Shown here piece after piece: positions 1 through 9,210 of a stretch of DNA of 64,000 bases. The notes below the pieces were generated by a model, which made no database searches, was not told the origin of the DNA, and was given only the letters and a program-made list of their open reading frames with translations. The stretch is from Gelidibacter pelagius (lineage in GTDB: Bacteria > Bacteroidota > Bacteroidia > Flavobacteriales > Flavobacteriaceae), in assembly GCF_017581925.1 (NCBI RefSeq), contig NZ_JAGEVG010000001.1, positions 310,001-374,000 on the forward strand. Reading direction: 5' to 3'. Both the position numbers and the translations under genes were made by a program. Positions within the stretch are counted from its first letter, which is position 1, and each line of letters begins with the position of its first letter.

Positions 1-27
1 ATTTTTAGTTGATCCATCATAATTCGA

Positions 28-59
28 AGTTTAGAAGTTTAGAAGTTAAAAGTTTAGCG
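28..59. repeat. Degenerate AGAAGTTT-type tandem repeat before accC
   Basis: Short direct repeats of the form AGAAGTTT / AGAAGTTA / AAAGTTTA lie in the 110-base leader of accC, followed by a small inverted repeat (AGCGTTTTAACGCT). Low-complexity repeats of this kind are common between genes in Flavobacteriaceae. No function can be assigned. Confidence 0.5.
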
Positions 60-110
60 TTTTAACGCTGAATGGTAAACTATAAACCATAAACTCTTAA
101 ACCGAAAAAT

Positions 111-1463
111 ATGTTTAAAAAAATATTAATAGCCAATAGAGGTGAGATTGCACTGCGCATTATTAGAACCTGTAAGGAAATGGGCATCAAAACGGTAGCT
201 GTATATTCTACTGCTGATGCAGAAAGTCTGCATGTTAAATTTGCGGATGAAGCTGTCTGTATCGGACCTCCACCAAGTAGCGAATCGTATCTGAAAATGT
301 CCAATATTATTGCGGCAGCAGAGATTACCAACGCTGATGCCATTCATCCTGGATACGGGTTTTTGTCTGAAAATTCAAAGTTTTCAAAAATATGTGAAGA
401 GCACAATATTAAGTTTATTGGTGCGTCTCCCGAAATGATCGAAAAAATGGGAGATAAGGCTTCAGCCAAAGCGACCATGAAGAAAGCAGGCGTACCGTGT
501 GTTCCCGGAAGTGATGGCATATTAGAATCTTATGAGCAGACCGAAAAACTATCAGTTGAAATGGGTTTTCCGGTAATGATAAAAGCCACAGCAGGAGGAG
601 GCGGAAAAGGAATGCGTGCCGTTTGGAAGAAAGAAAAGCTTAAAGATGCTTGGGATTCTGCACGACAAGAAGCAAGAGCAGCTTTTGGTAATGATGCGAT
701 GTATCTGGAAAAACTTATTGAAGAACCACGTCATATCGAAATACAGATTGTAGGTGATTCTCGTGGAAAAGCTTGTCATTTATCAGAACGTGATTGCTCC
801 ATACAGCGTCGCCATCAAAAACTGACTGAAGAAACCCCATCGCCGTTTATGACCGATGAACTTCGCAATGAAATGGGATTGGCAGCGGTTAGAGCGGCAG
901 AATATATTAAGTACGAAGGCGCGGGAACAATAGAGTTTTTGGTGGACAAACATCGAAACTTCTATTTTATGGAGATGAATACCCGTATTCAGGTGGAACA
1001 TCCTATTACAGAACAGGTGATTGACTTTGACTTAATTAGAGAGCAGATTCTTGTGGCTGCAGGGGTACCAATTTCTGGTAAAAATTATACGCCGAAACTA
1101 CATTCTATAGAATGTCGAATCAATGCTGAAGATCCCTATAACGATTTTAGACCGTCTCCAGGAAAAATAACAACACTTCATGCACCTGGAGGACATGGCG
1201 TCCGTTTGGATACGCATGTGTATTCAGGCTATACGATTCCTCCAAACTATGATTCGATGATTGCAAAGTTGATTACCACTGCGCAAACACGGGATGAAGC
1301 CATCAGTAAGATGAAACGTGCTTTGGACGAGTTCGTCATTGAAGGAATCAAGACTACCATTCCGTTCCATCGACAATTGATGGACCATCCAGATTATTTG
1401 GCCGGTAATTATACCACTAAATTTATGGAAAGCTTTAAAATGGAAGCTCCGGTTGAAGATTAA
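111..1463 (+). CDS. accC: Biotin carboxylase, acetyl-CoA carboxylase subunit
   Basis: This is the ATP-dependent carboxylase that charges biotin on the carrier protein, the first half of the acetyl-CoA carboxylase reaction feeding fatty-acid synthesis in the cytoplasm. The 450-residue length is that of free-standing AccC. It shows the N-terminal biotin carboxylase fold ([13 protein letters not shown]), the ATP-grasp glycine loop GGGGKGMR near residue 165, and the catalytic stretch [14 protein letters not shown] near residue 290, followed by the C-terminal carboxylase domain. The carrier gene accB commonly sits just upstream, which would lie outside this window. A strong hairpin follows the stop. 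Acyl-CoA carboxylase paralogues have the same architecture, so the substrate of the complex is inferred. Confidence 0.93.
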   Translation: MFKKILIANRGEIALRIIRTCKEMGIKTVAVYSTADAESLHVKFADEAVCIGPPPSSESYLKMSNIIAAAEITNADAIHPGYGFLSENSKFSKICEEHNIKFIGASPEMIEKMGDKASAKATMKKAGVPCVPGSDGILESYEQTEKLSVEMGFPVMIKATAGGGGKGMRAVWKKEKLKDAWDSARQEARAAFGNDAMYLEKLIEEPRHIEIQIVGDSRGKACHLSERDCSIQRRHQKLTEETPSPFMTDELRNEMGLAAVRAAEYIKYEGAGTIEFLVDKHRNFYFMEMNTRIQVEHPITEQVIDFDLIREQILVAAGVPISGKNYTPKLHSIECRINAEDPYNDFRPSPGKITTLHAPGGHGVRLDTHVYSGYTIPPNYDSMIAKLITTAQTRDEAISKMKRALDEFVIEGIKTTIPFHRQLMDHPDYLAGNYTTKFMESFKMEAPVED

Positions 1464-1471
1464 CTATACAG

Positions 1472-1493
1472 ACTCCGAAAGAAATTTCGGAGT
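1472..1493 (+). terminator. Intrinsic terminator after accC
   Basis: A perfect 9-bp stem (ACTCCGAAA / TTTCGGAGT) with a GAAA loop lies 8 bases after the accC stop and is followed by a T-rich run. Confidence 0.85.
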
Positions 1494-1915
1494 TTTATTT
1501 TATTGGCGAATCTATATTTTTTCAAATTAAGGATCTCTGATATATTTGGGTGGTTTTAGCATTTTTTGAATCGACTTAATTGAGATTTTTGCCGGCGCAG
1601 AGTTTACTTTATATTTTAATAGATCTACTACTCAGGATATTTTAAAGGGTCAAATCGTTCTGAATCCTTTGTCTGTTGTTTAAATCGTAGGAAGTTGTTG
1701 AAGTCATTAATTTTGAAGATGTTTCATTCTATGATTCAATAAATAAAATTTCTGAAAGCCTCGACAATTTCTGTGAGAGATTCCAAATTCTAAACAAATA
1801 CATTAATTTTATTTAAAAGGAAATGGCACATTTCGATGAGTTCAATGTTAAAATAGCGAATTCCTTTCTTTAGAAACAAGAAACAAGAAACAAGAAACAA
1901 GAAACAAGAACAACG
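1494..1915 (+). other. Gene-poor gap with a possible coding remnant
   Basis: About 420 AT-rich bases without a complete gene. One frame at 1691-1816 reads without stops for 41 codons and has protein-like composition (it includes SINKISESLDNFCERFQIL). It has no start codon and is preceded by a stop, so it may be the tail of a lost gene. The family is not recognised. The gap ends in the AGAAACA tandem repeat described separately. Confidence 0.35.
1872..1906 (+). repeat. Five perfect copies of the 7-mer AGAAACA
   Basis: Five consecutive AGAAACA units, followed by a partial sixth, end 9 bases before the ATG of the downstream oxidoreductase gene. The array sits where the leader and ribosome contact region should be. 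An in-frame TAG at 1871-1873 lies immediately before the array, so copy-number change would alter leader length rather than the reading frame of the annotated protein. Confidence 0.85.
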
Positions 1916-3031
1916 ATGAATCTCTCCTATTGGGAAATAAAAAGCTACCTCTCCAACATTGATTATACCATTGTCGGTAGCGGAATTGTTGGACTCAATT
2001 GCGCTTTACGGTTGAGGGAACGCTTCCCGAAAGCCACTATTGTTATTCTTGAACGAGGGTTTTTACCACAAGGAGCGAGCACTAAAAATGCTGGTTTTGC
2101 TTGTTTTGGTAGCCTCAGTGAGATTTTGGATGACCTCAATACACATTCTGAGGATGAAGTCATTCAATTGATAGAAAAACGGCGTAATGGATTGGCATTA
2201 TTACGTCAGACATTATCTGATGAAGCCATCGACTATCAACAGCATGGCGGCTATGAATTATTTGACCATAGTGACCATGAAGGCTATGACTATTGTATGT
2301 CGCAAATGGGCAAAGTGAATGCACTCCTAAAACCACAATTTAAGGCCGATGTCTTTCAAATTAAAGAGAACCTCTTCAATTTTCAAAATATTCAAAATGA
2401 ACTAAGTTTTACACCATTTGAAGGGCAAATTGACACCGGAAAAATGATGCGATCACTTACTGATTTGGTGTTGAACAAAGGCATTCTAATCCTAAATTCA
2501 GTTTCTGTAGAGCATTTCGAAGACCTTAGTGAAAACGTGTATATAAAAACTGATAAATTCGAATTTAAAACGAATCAATTGCTAATTTGCACCAATGGTT
2601 TCGCATCGAAACTCATAAACGCTGAAGTGAAACCAGCAAGAGCACAAGTTTTAATCACAAAACCTATTGAAAACTTAAAAATTAAAGGGACCTTTCATCT
2701 CGATAAAGGGTTCTATTATTTTCGTAATATTGACTCGCGAATTTTATTGGGTGGCGGACGTAATCTCGATTTCAAAACCGAAGAAACCACAGAAATGGCC
2801 CAAACCGCAATTATTCAAAACAAGTTGGAAGAATTTTTGAAAACAACAATTTTACCAAATATGCCTTTTGAAATCGAACACAGATGGAGTGGCATTATGG
2901 GCGTTGGTAGCACTAAAAAGCCGATTGTAAAGCGACTAAGCAATAAGGTGTTTTGCGGCGTTAGATTAGGAGGTATGGGTATTGCCATTGGCAGCCATGT
3001 GGGTAGAGAATTAGCTGATTTGGTGGATTAA
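1916..3031 (+). CDS. FAD-dependent oxidoreductase, DAO family
   Basis: This is a cytoplasmic flavoprotein of the D-amino-acid-oxidase/glycine-oxidase superfamily. The substrate cannot be read from sequence. The N-terminus carries the dinucleotide-binding motif VGSGIVGLNCALRLRE around residues 20-35, followed by an acidic strand end (ILERG) and the ASTKNAGFACFG segment typical of this flavobacterial group. A second FAD-contacting segment near the C-terminus reads GGMGIAIGSHVGRELA. The length of 371 residues is normal. The start is the first ATG after a stop and places the protein right behind a tandem repeat. It could form a unit with mtgA, 46 bases downstream, but no functional link is evident. 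Confidence 0.8.
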   Translation: MNLSYWEIKSYLSNIDYTIVGSGIVGLNCALRLRERFPKATIVILERGFLPQGASTKNAGFACFGSLSEILDDLNTHSEDEVIQLIEKRRNGLALLRQTLSDEAIDYQQHGGYELFDHSDHEGYDYCMSQMGKVNALLKPQFKADVFQIKENLFNFQNIQNELSFTPFEGQIDTGKMMRSLTDLVLNKGILILNSVSVEHFEDLSENVYIKTDKFEFKTNQLLICTNGFASKLINAEVKPARAQVLITKPIENLKIKGTFHLDKGFYYFRNIDSRILLGGGRNLDFKTEETTEMAQTAIIQNKLEEFLKTTILPNMPFEIEHRWSGIMGVGSTKKPIVKRLSNKVFCGVRLGGMGIAIGSHVGRELADLVD

Positions 3032-3077
3032 TAAGCTGCATCCACTAACCTGTTTGTAGGTTAAAATGTAAAAATTA

Positions 3078-3773
3078 ATGAAAAAGATATTGAGATTTCT
3101 TTTTAAAACCATCTTATGGCTCTTGACCTTTCCTATTATAGGTGTGGTTGTTTTCAAATGGGTGCCGGTTCCGGCAACGCCCTTGATGGTCATCAGATAT
3201 TTTGAACAGAGAGAGGCTGAAAAAGAAACCGTTTGGAAACACAATTGGGTGTCTATTGATGAGATTTCCAAAAACTTACAATTGGCGGTAATTTGTAGTG
3301 AAGATCAGAATTTTTTAAAGCACAACGGTTTTGACATGAAAGCTATCGAGAAGGCATTTGACAGCAATCAGAAAAGCGGAAAGATGAGGGGCGGCAGCAC
3401 CATTAGTCAACAGACTGCAAAAAACGTGTTTTTGTGGCCACAACGCAGTTGGCTCAGAAAGGGAATGGAAACTTATGTCACTTTTTGGATCGAATTAATT
3501 TGGTCCAAGGAACGTATTATGGAGGTTTATTTAAACAGTATTGAGATGGGGAATGGAATATATGGTGCTGAAGCCGCTTCTCAATATTGGTTTAAGAAAT
3601 CTGCTTCAAAATTGAGCAAAAGCGAGGCGGCAGCAATTGCGGCTATTTTGCCACGACCTCTAAAATATCGTGCCAATCCGCCAACAAACTATATTGCCAG
3701 CCGGAAATTATGGATTATGAAGCAGATGAGTTTTCATGGCGCCTTAAATTATGAGAAGAAGAATGAAAAATGA
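3078..3773 (+). CDS. mtgA: Monofunctional peptidoglycan glycosyltransferase
   Basis: This enzyme polymerises lipid II into glycan strands at the periplasmic face of the inner membrane without a transpeptidase domain. It is a GT51 family member of 231 residues, the usual length for MtgA. A single N-terminal membrane anchor covers roughly residues 8-28. The catalytic segment is AVICSEDQNFLKHNGFD, with the glutamate of SEDQ as the expected catalytic acid. The second conserved block RGGSTISQQTAKNVFLWP follows, then YLNSIEMGNGIYGAEAAS. The 3' end overlaps the next gene by a few bases, suggesting coupled translation. Confidence 0.92.
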   Translation: MKKILRFLFKTILWLLTFPIIGVVVFKWVPVPATPLMVIRYFEQREAEKETVWKHNWVSIDEISKNLQLAVICSEDQNFLKHNGFDMKAIEKAFDSNQKSGKMRGGSTISQQTAKNVFLWPQRSWLRKGMETYVTFWIELIWSKERIMEVYLNSIEMGNGIYGAEAASQYWFKKSASKLSKSEAAAIAAILPRPLKYRANPPTNYIASRKLWIMKQMSFHGALNYEKKNEK

Positions 3774-4224
3774 TCTCCAACTGAAGCGAGAACTTTATAT
3801 GAAATGTGTCAATTTTGTTGAAGATCGTTATTCTAAAATTCAAAATCAAATTAATGGGATTCAGGAATCTCTCACATCAGAAACCAAAAGTAGCGCTGGT
3901 GATAAGCACGAAACCGGCAGGGCAATGTTACAATTGGAACGTGAAAAGGCGGGGCAGCAATTGGCTGAAGTAGAAAAACTAAAAGAAGCCTTATCTAAAA
4001 TTGATGTGGATAAGACCTCTGAAATAATAGGTATGGGAAGTGTGATTACTACTTCAAGTGCTAATTACTTTATAGCTATTAGTGCGGGCCAAATGACAGT
4101 TAATTCACAATCCTTTTTTGTCATTTCGCCAAATACACCAATTGGATTGTTGTTGATGGGTAAAAAGTTTGGAGATGCCATCGTTTTTAGGGATCACACG
4201 TTTGTGATTGAATCCGTTGGTTAA
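3763..4224 (+). CDS. Coiled-coil protein with GreA/GreB-like C-terminal domain
   Basis: A protein of about 153 residues. Relatives in Flavobacteriia are often labelled 3-oxoacyl-ACP synthase in databases, but nothing here resembles a thiolase fold. The N-terminal half is a charged helical region rich in E, K and Q. The C-terminal half (IGMGSVITTSSANYFIAISAGQ ... SPNTPIGLLLMGKKFGDAIVF) resembles the FKBP-like C-terminal domain of transcript-cleavage factors GreA/GreB. I chose the ATG at 3763 over 3751 because the first residues MRRR look non-native; either way it overlaps the mtgA stop. Binding to RNA polymerase is inferred, not shown. Confidence 0.6.
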   Translation: MKNDLQLKRELYMKCVNFVEDRYSKIQNQINGIQESLTSETKSSAGDKHETGRAMLQLEREKAGQQLAEVEKLKEALSKIDVDKTSEIIGMGSVITTSSANYFIAISAGQMTVNSQSFFVISPNTPIGLLLMGKKFGDAIVFRDHTFVIESVG

Positions 4225-4238
4225 CTGGTTAACTGAAA

Positions 4239-4272
4239 AGACCTCACAGATTTTTCAAAATCTGTGAGGTCT
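4239..4272. terminator. Bidirectional terminator-like palindrome
   Basis: A perfect 16-bp inverted repeat (AGACCTCACAGATTTT and its complement, 2-base loop) lies between convergent genes. Its ACCT...AGGT ends resemble the other dispersed palindromes in the window. It lacks a long T run, so it may be a repeat element acting as a terminator. Confidence 0.7.
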
Positions 4273-4328
4273 AAAATTATCATTCAAATTTGAGGTAGTA
4301 GTCTTTCGAAATCTATTCAAAAAAAGAG

Positions 4329-5252
4329 TTATGGTGCAACCTCTAAATAAATTTCTTGATTGATTTCAAGCTTGGACTTATTCTCGAAAAAAATAATATC
4401 ATCATCGGTATGTCCTTCAATTAAATAATAGTGGCCCTTAAAGTAATTGCGGTAAACTTTCACTTTTAAATCAGATTTATCAACCCTTTGAAGTTGATGC
4501 GCGTAGATTATTTGATCATTAATGAGATTGAATTCGTCGAAAAATGACGCCGTTAAAGGCATTTCTGGGCTTTTATAAAGTTCTTGAGGCGATTTGTTGG
4601 CGATGATTTTCGAATCGTGTAAGACAATCATTCTGTCAGCATAAGCCAAAACGTCTTCACTATCATGGGTAGCCACAATGCAAGCGATATTTTTTTCTTT
4701 TAAATAGTTAAACACGCTTCTGCGCAAGGATTGTTTATGAAAGTTATCAATATGGCTAAAAGGTTCGTCTAATAAGATGATTTCGGGTTGTTTCGCCAAA
4801 GCTCTTGCCAATGCCACACGTTGTTTTTGTCCACCACTTAAAGTCTTCACTTTGGTTTTAGCAAAGTCTTCTAACTCGACCACTTCCAAAAGCTCCTGAA
4901 CGCGTTCTTTTTTTTCTTTTGGAAAGAAATTTGATAGATGTTTGCCAATATTTTCTTCAACGGTTATGAATGGCATCAAATCGAACTCTTGGGCGACGTA
5001 CTTCATAAAATCATAGCCTACCACAAGATTATATTTTGGGCCTAAAATTTCAATGTCATTCCAGAAAATATTTCCTTCATTTAAGTCATATTCTCCATAA
5101 ATCACTTTTAACAGCGTCGATTTTCCCGAGCCGCTTTCCCCAATAATGGATACATGTTCGCCTGTATTGACTGAAAAATTAAGATTATTGAGCACAGGAG
5201 TATCTGCGCTTTTTTTAGTGTAAGTGAAGGTAATGTTTTGGACGTTTAGCAT
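4329..5252 (-). CDS. ABC transporter ATP-binding protein
   Basis: A cytoplasmic ATPase subunit with Walker A GESGSGKST near residue 48, Q-loop, signature LSGGQKQRVALARALA, Walker B IILLDEPF and a switch histidine in IVATHDSED. After the roughly 220-residue nucleotide-binding domain comes an extra C-terminal segment of about 85 residues, which includes VKVYRNYFKGHYYLIEG, a regulatory-type tail of unknown role. No permease or binding protein is adjacent, so the substrate is unknown. The start is placed at the ATG giving MLNVQNITFTY. An upstream in-frame TTG would begin inside a palindromic repeat and is unlikely. Confidence 0.8.
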   Translation of the reverse strand: MLNVQNITFTYTKKSADTPVLNNLNFSVNTGEHVSIIGESGSGKSTLLKVIYGEYDLNEGNIFWNDIEILGPKYNLVVGYDFMKYVAQEFDLMPFITVEENIGKHLSNFFPKEKKERVQELLEVVELEDFAKTKVKTLSGGQKQRVALARALAKQPEIILLDEPFSHIDNFHKQSLRRSVFNYLKEKNIACIVATHDSEDVLAYADRMIVLHDSKIIANKSPQELYKSPEMPLTASFFDEFNLINDQIIYAHQLQRVDKSDLKVKVYRNYFKGHYYLIEGHTDDDIIFFENKSKLEINQEIYLEVAP

Positions 5253-5267
5253 CTGTAACTTATAAAG

Positions 5268-5301
5268 AGACCTGTCAGGTATCAAAAAGCCTGACAGGTC
5301 T
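5268..5301. repeat. Palindromic AGACCTGTCAGG repeat
   Basis: A perfect 12-bp inverted repeat (AGACCTGTCAGG ... CCTGACAGGTCT, 10-base loop) lies between the prolyl oligopeptidase stop and the ABC gene start. The same core occurs as a compact palindrome at 17631-17645 and partly at 40890-40901. It may double as a terminator. Confidence 0.8.
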
Positions 5302-5321
5302 GAAAATCAACTCTAAATTAG

Positions 5322-7487
5322 TTATCCTTTTATCTTTGATTTGGTTGAATTTGGAAGTGCTTTATAACCCATATTATAGAGCGTAAATCCAAAAATATCA
5401 GCGTATTGCTCTATAGTTTTACTCACAGGAGTTCCGGCACCATGTCCAGCATCAGTTTCAATCCTAATTAATGTTGGATTGCTTCCTGTCTGCTTGCTCT
5501 GTAATTCTGCGGCAAATTTAAAACTGTGTGCAGGTACTACGCGATCATCATGATCTCCCGTTGTAATCATTGTTGCAGGGTATTCTACACCTTCTTTAAC
5601 ATTATGGATAGGCGAATAGCCTTTTAAGTAGTCAAACATTTCCTTGTTGTCCTCAGACGTTCCATAATCATACGCCCAGCCAGCTCCTGATGTGAAGGTA
5701 TGGTAGCGTAGCATATCCAACACGCCAACTGCAGGGATGGCTACTTTTACTAAATCTGGACGTTGGGTCATGGTTGCTCCAACTAAAAGCCCTCCGTTTG
5801 AACCGCCTCTAATAGCTAAATAATCTGATGAGGTGTAATTGTTGTCAATCAAGTATTCTGCGGCAGCAATGAAATCGTCAAATACATTTTGCTTTTCCAA
5901 TTTGGTTCCTGCATCATGCCATTTTTTACCATATTCACCACCACCACGTATGTTAGGTACGGCATAAATACCACCTTGTTCCATCCAGACCGCGTTAGCA
6001 ATGCTGAAAGAAGGTGTCATTGAAATATTGAATCCACCGTAGCTATACAGAATAGTAGGATTTTTACCGTTGAGTTCGACCCCTTTTTTATAGGAAATAA
6101 TCATGGGTACTTTGGTGCCGTCTTTTGAAGTATAAAAGACTTGCTTACTTTCAAAATCGTCCGCATTAAAATTAATTCCTGGTTTTATATAAACTTCAGA
6201 AACACCGTCTTTTGGGTTAAAAGTGTAAATGGTACTTGGGGTGATGTAATTGGAAAATGAGTAGTAAACAATTTCGTCTTCTTTCTTGCCTCCAAATCCG
6301 CCAGCACTTCCAACACCTGGCAATTCAATTTCTCTTACCAATTTACCATCATAGTCGTATTGCTTTACTTTAGAGACCGCATCGACCATATAACTAGCAA
6401 ATATATAACCACTGCCTGTAGAAGCACGGAGTACATTTTCTGTTTCAGGAATCAAATCCTTCCAGTTTTCTGGACTTGGATCGGAAGCATCAACAGTAAC
6501 GACCTTTTGATTAGGAGCATTTCTATTAGTTATTAAATAGAGCTTACTTCCAACGTTCTCAATGACTCCAGTATCGCTGTCAGCGGTATTCAAAATGGTA
6601 ATCATTTTGCTGTTTGGTTGCGATAGATCCTGCATTAATAGTTTTGTTCCAGAAGTGGAGTTTCTTGGATAGATGAACAGATAGTTTCCGTCTTCAGTCA
6701 CACTACCACTTACGTAGCGGTGTTTTTGTGCTTCGGTACCACCAAAGATTAATTGGTCCTGCTGCTGTGAGGTTCCTAATTTGTGGTAAAAGAGTTTATG
6801 TTGGTCTGTTTTAGCTGAAAGTTCACTTCCTGTAGGCTTGTCATAGCTTGAATAATAGAAGCCTTCATTGTTTTTCCATGAAATGCCACTAAATTTGACA
6901 TCTACAATCGTGTCTTCAATTTGTTTTTTGGATTCGACATCCATGATGATCACTTTTCGCCAATCACTTCCACCTTCAGAAATTTGATAGGCAGCAAGTT
7001 TCCCACTTTTGGAGAAATTAAGACCCCCTAAAGAGATGGTACCGTCTTTACTAAAGGTATTTGGATCTAAAAAGACTTCTTCGTCGTCTTCGCCAGTTTT
7101 CTTTCTGTAAATAACCGATTGGTTTTGCAGACCGTCATTTTTGTAATAATAGGTATAATCACCCTCAATAAATGGAGCACCTACTTTTTCGTAGTTCCAT
7201 ATCTCTTCCAAGCGCTCTTTAAGCTCTTGGCGATATGGGATTTGTGCTAAATAATCTCCGGTTACTTCATTTTGGGCTTTTACCCATGCTCCGGTTTCTT
7301 CGCTACGGTCATCTTCAAGCCAGCGGTAAGGATCTTTTACTTGTTCTCCAAAATAAGTATCAACGGTATCTACCGTTTTGGTTTCAGGGTAGGTCACGGC
7401 AATAACATTGGATTTCTTAAGTTCATTTTCATTTTTACAGGCGGTAATCGTCGTTAAAACTACCATGGCAAGCGCTAAATTTCTCAT
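5322..7487 (-). CDS. Prolyl oligopeptidase family lipoprotein, S9A
   Basis: A serine peptidase that cleaves short peptides after proline, probably on the periplasmic side. The N-terminus is a lipoprotein signal peptide with lipobox TTITAC, placing the lipidated cysteine at about residue 17. The beta-propeller domain covers the middle, beginning after the [21 protein letters not shown] motif. The C-terminal alpha/beta hydrolase domain holds the nucleophile in [14 protein letters not shown], the aspartate in [14 protein letters not shown] and the histidine in DAGHGAGT. The 721-residue length fits the family. It is followed on the same strand by the ABC gene, but they are separated by a palindrome and need not be co-transcribed. 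Confidence 0.92.
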   Translation of the reverse strand: MRNLALAMVVLTTITACKNENELKKSNVIAVTYPETKTVDTVDTYFGEQVKDPYRWLEDDRSEETGAWVKAQNEVTGDYLAQIPYRQELKERLEEIWNYEKVGAPFIEGDYTYYYKNDGLQNQSVIYRKKTGEDDEEVFLDPNTFSKDGTISLGGLNFSKSGKLAAYQISEGGSDWRKVIIMDVESKKQIEDTIVDVKFSGISWKNNEGFYYSSYDKPTGSELSAKTDQHKLFYHKLGTSQQQDQLIFGGTEAQKHRYVSGSVTEDGNYLFIYPRNSTSGTKLLMQDLSQPNSKMITILNTADSDTGVIENVGSKLYLITNRNAPNQKVVTVDASDPSPENWKDLIPETENVLRASTGSGYIFASYMVDAVSKVKQYDYDGKLVREIELPGVGSAGGFGGKKEDEIVYYSFSNYITPSTIYTFNPKDGVSEVYIKPGINFNADDFESKQVFYTSKDGTKVPMIISYKKGVELNGKNPTILYSYGGFNISMTPSFSIANAVWMEQGGIYAVPNIRGGGEYGKKWHDAGTKLEKQNVFDDFIAAAEYLIDNNYTSSDYLAIRGGSNGGLLVGATMTQRPDLVKVAIPAVGVLDMLRYHTFTSGAGWAYDYGTSEDNKEMFDYLKGYSPIHNVKEGVEYPATMITTGDHDDRVVPAHSFKFAAELQSKQTGSNPTLIRIETDAGHGAGTPVSKTIEQYADIFGFTLYNMGYKALPNSTKSKIKG

Positions 7488-7622
7488 AAAAGTAAACGTG
7501 TTAAATGTTGTGTTTCAAAAATAAACAAAAAAGCCCCTACAATCGGGAGTAAGAGCCTTTTTAATATAATGTTAAGAAATCTATCGATTGATAAACATTT
7601 CTGTTTTTATTGAATTACCTAT

Positions 7623-8612
7623 TTAAATCAGATTCTTATCAATTAAATATTCTGCAATCTGAATGGTATTGGTAGCGGCACCTTTTCTTAGATTGTCACT
7701 AACGATCCATAGGTTTAGAGTGTTTGGTTGAGATTCATCGCGTCTGATTCGGCCAACAAAAACATCATCTTTTCCATTGGCATAAATTGGCATTGGATAA
7801 GTATTGACATCAAGATTGTCCTGCACCACTACACCAGAAGTTTGGCTTAGTAGTTTGCGAATTTCGGTAACATCAAAATCTTTTTCAAATTCAATGTTTA
7901 CGGCTTCGCTATGTCCGCCTTGAGTTGGAACTCTTACAGCGGTAGCTGTAACTGCTATAGAACGGTCATCCAGAATTTTTTGGGTTTCCCTGACCAATTT
8001 CATTTCTTCTTTGGTGTATCCGTTTTCTTCAAAGACATCACAATGTGGGATGACGTTTTTATTAATTGGATAGGGATAGGCCATTTCTCCTTTTATCCCA
8101 GCCAACTCATTTTCTAATTGCTTTACCGCTTTCACACCAGTTCCTGTAATGGATTGATAGGTAGAAACAACGATTCTTTTGATTTTGTATTTCTTATGTA
8201 GTGGTGCCAGGACCATCACCATCTGAGTGGTTGAACAGTTTGGATTGGCAATAATTTTATCGTCTTTTGTAAGCGCACTGGCATTGATTTCTGGAACGAT
8301 CAATTTTTTTGAAGCGTCCATTCGCCACGCCGATGAATTATCAATGACCGTAGTACCTACAGCTTCAAACTTTGGAGCCCATTCTAAGGACGTATCGCCC
8401 CCAGCAGAAAAGAAGGCGATGTCTGGTTTTTTTGAGACAGCTTCTGCCAAACCTATCACTTTATGAGTCTCATTTTTAAAGGTAATTTCTTTCCCAACAG
8501 ATCTTTCAGAGGCTACGAGCATCAATTCTGTAAAAGGGAAATTACGCTCTTCAAGGATATTTAACAACACTTCGCCAACCATGCCTGTGGCGCCAACAAC
8601 AGCTACTTTCAT
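7623..8612 (-). CDS. asd: Aspartate-semialdehyde dehydrogenase
   Basis: It reduces beta-aspartyl phosphate to aspartate semialdehyde with NADPH, the branch point to lysine/diaminopimelate, threonine and methionine. The NADP-binding glycine motif VGATGMVGEVLLNIL opens the protein. The catalytic cysteine lies in NPNCSTTQMVMVLAPL near residue 126, and the acid-base histidine in VPTQGGHSEAVNIEFE. The 329-residue length is typical. It is separated from mscL by an intrinsic terminator, so it appears to be transcribed alone. Confidence 0.94.
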   Translation of the reverse strand: MKVAVVGATGMVGEVLLNILEERNFPFTELMLVASERSVGKEITFKNETHKVIGLAEAVSKKPDIAFFSAGGDTSLEWAPKFEAVGTTVIDNSSAWRMDASKKLIVPEINASALTKDDKIIANPNCSTTQMVMVLAPLHKKYKIKRIVVSTYQSITGTGVKAVKQLENELAGIKGEMAYPYPINKNVIPHCDVFEENGYTKEEMKLVRETQKILDDRSIAVTATAVRVPTQGGHSEAVNIEFEKDFDVTEIRKLLSQTSGVVVQDNLDVNTYPMPIYANGKDDVFVGRIRRDESQPNTLNLWIVSDNLRKGAATNTIQIAEYLIDKNLI

Positions 8613-8681
8613 AATAAAAAAATTTAAGTCGCTAAAGTAACCATTTATTCAATCTATTTAAAGAAGATTATATAAAAAAAG

Positions 8682-8708
8682 AACCCGATTCCTTATCAGA
8701 ATCGGGTT
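8682..8708 (-). terminator. Intrinsic terminator of mscL
   Basis: A perfect 10-bp stem (AACCCGATTC / GAATCGGGTT, 7-base loop) downstream of mscL. Read on the minus strand it is followed by a run of seven T. Confidence 0.9.
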
Positions 8709-8734
8709 AAAGTTAGAATATGGGTGTAGCGTGA

Positions 8735-9136
8735 TTATTTTTTTAATGCGTCTCTGATTTCTTTCAATAGATCAATTTCAGATGGACCAGCTGGAGCCGC
8801 TGGAGCTGCTGGTTTTTTGGTTTTATTGTATGCTTTAACAATCATAAACAATACAAAACCAACAATAAGTAAATTAATAATGGAATTAACCCAATTGCCG
8901 TACATAATGGCGTTTTCAGGTTTAACAACTGTTCCGTCAGCATCAACATCAGCAGGAGATAAAACGTACTTCAAGTCCGAAAAATCGACACCGCCAGTAA
9001 AATTACCAACAATAGGCATCATGATATCGGTCACAAAACCGTTAACTACCATACCAACAGCACCGGCAAGGATAACCGCAACTGCCAAATCAATGACGTT
9101 GCCCGTCATAATAAAATTTTTAAATTCTTTCCACAT
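8735..9136 (-). CDS. mscL: Large-conductance mechanosensitive channel
   Basis: An inner-membrane homopentameric channel that opens under high membrane tension to relieve hypo-osmotic shock. The protein has 133 residues, the MscL norm. The conserved N-terminus is WKEFKNFIMTGNVIDLAVAVILAGAVGMVV, containing the pore-lining first helix. A periplasmic loop follows, then a second membrane helix (SIINLLIVGFVLFMIVKAYN). The cytoplasmic tail has an alanine/proline-rich linker (KKPAAPAAPAGPSE) before the C-terminal helical bundle. It is transcribed alone, with its own terminator. Confidence 0.95.
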   Translation of the reverse strand: MWKEFKNFIMTGNVIDLAVAVILAGAVGMVVNGFVTDIMMPIVGNFTGGVDFSDLKYVLSPADVDADGTVVKPENAIMYGNWVNSIINLLIVGFVLFMIVKAYNKTKKPAAPAAPAGPSEIDLLKEIRDALKK

Positions 9137-9210
9137 AATAATTGAATTAAGTTAGTTATTAAGTCACGAAATTAAGAAAAATATGCAACTGTTAAATTTC
9201 TGCAATGATT

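Noticed and set aside
1916-3031. Sarcosine oxidase or glycine oxidase as a specific name for the DAO family protein
   Set aside because: The family features are clear, but no residue pattern distinguishes these enzymes from other DAO members.
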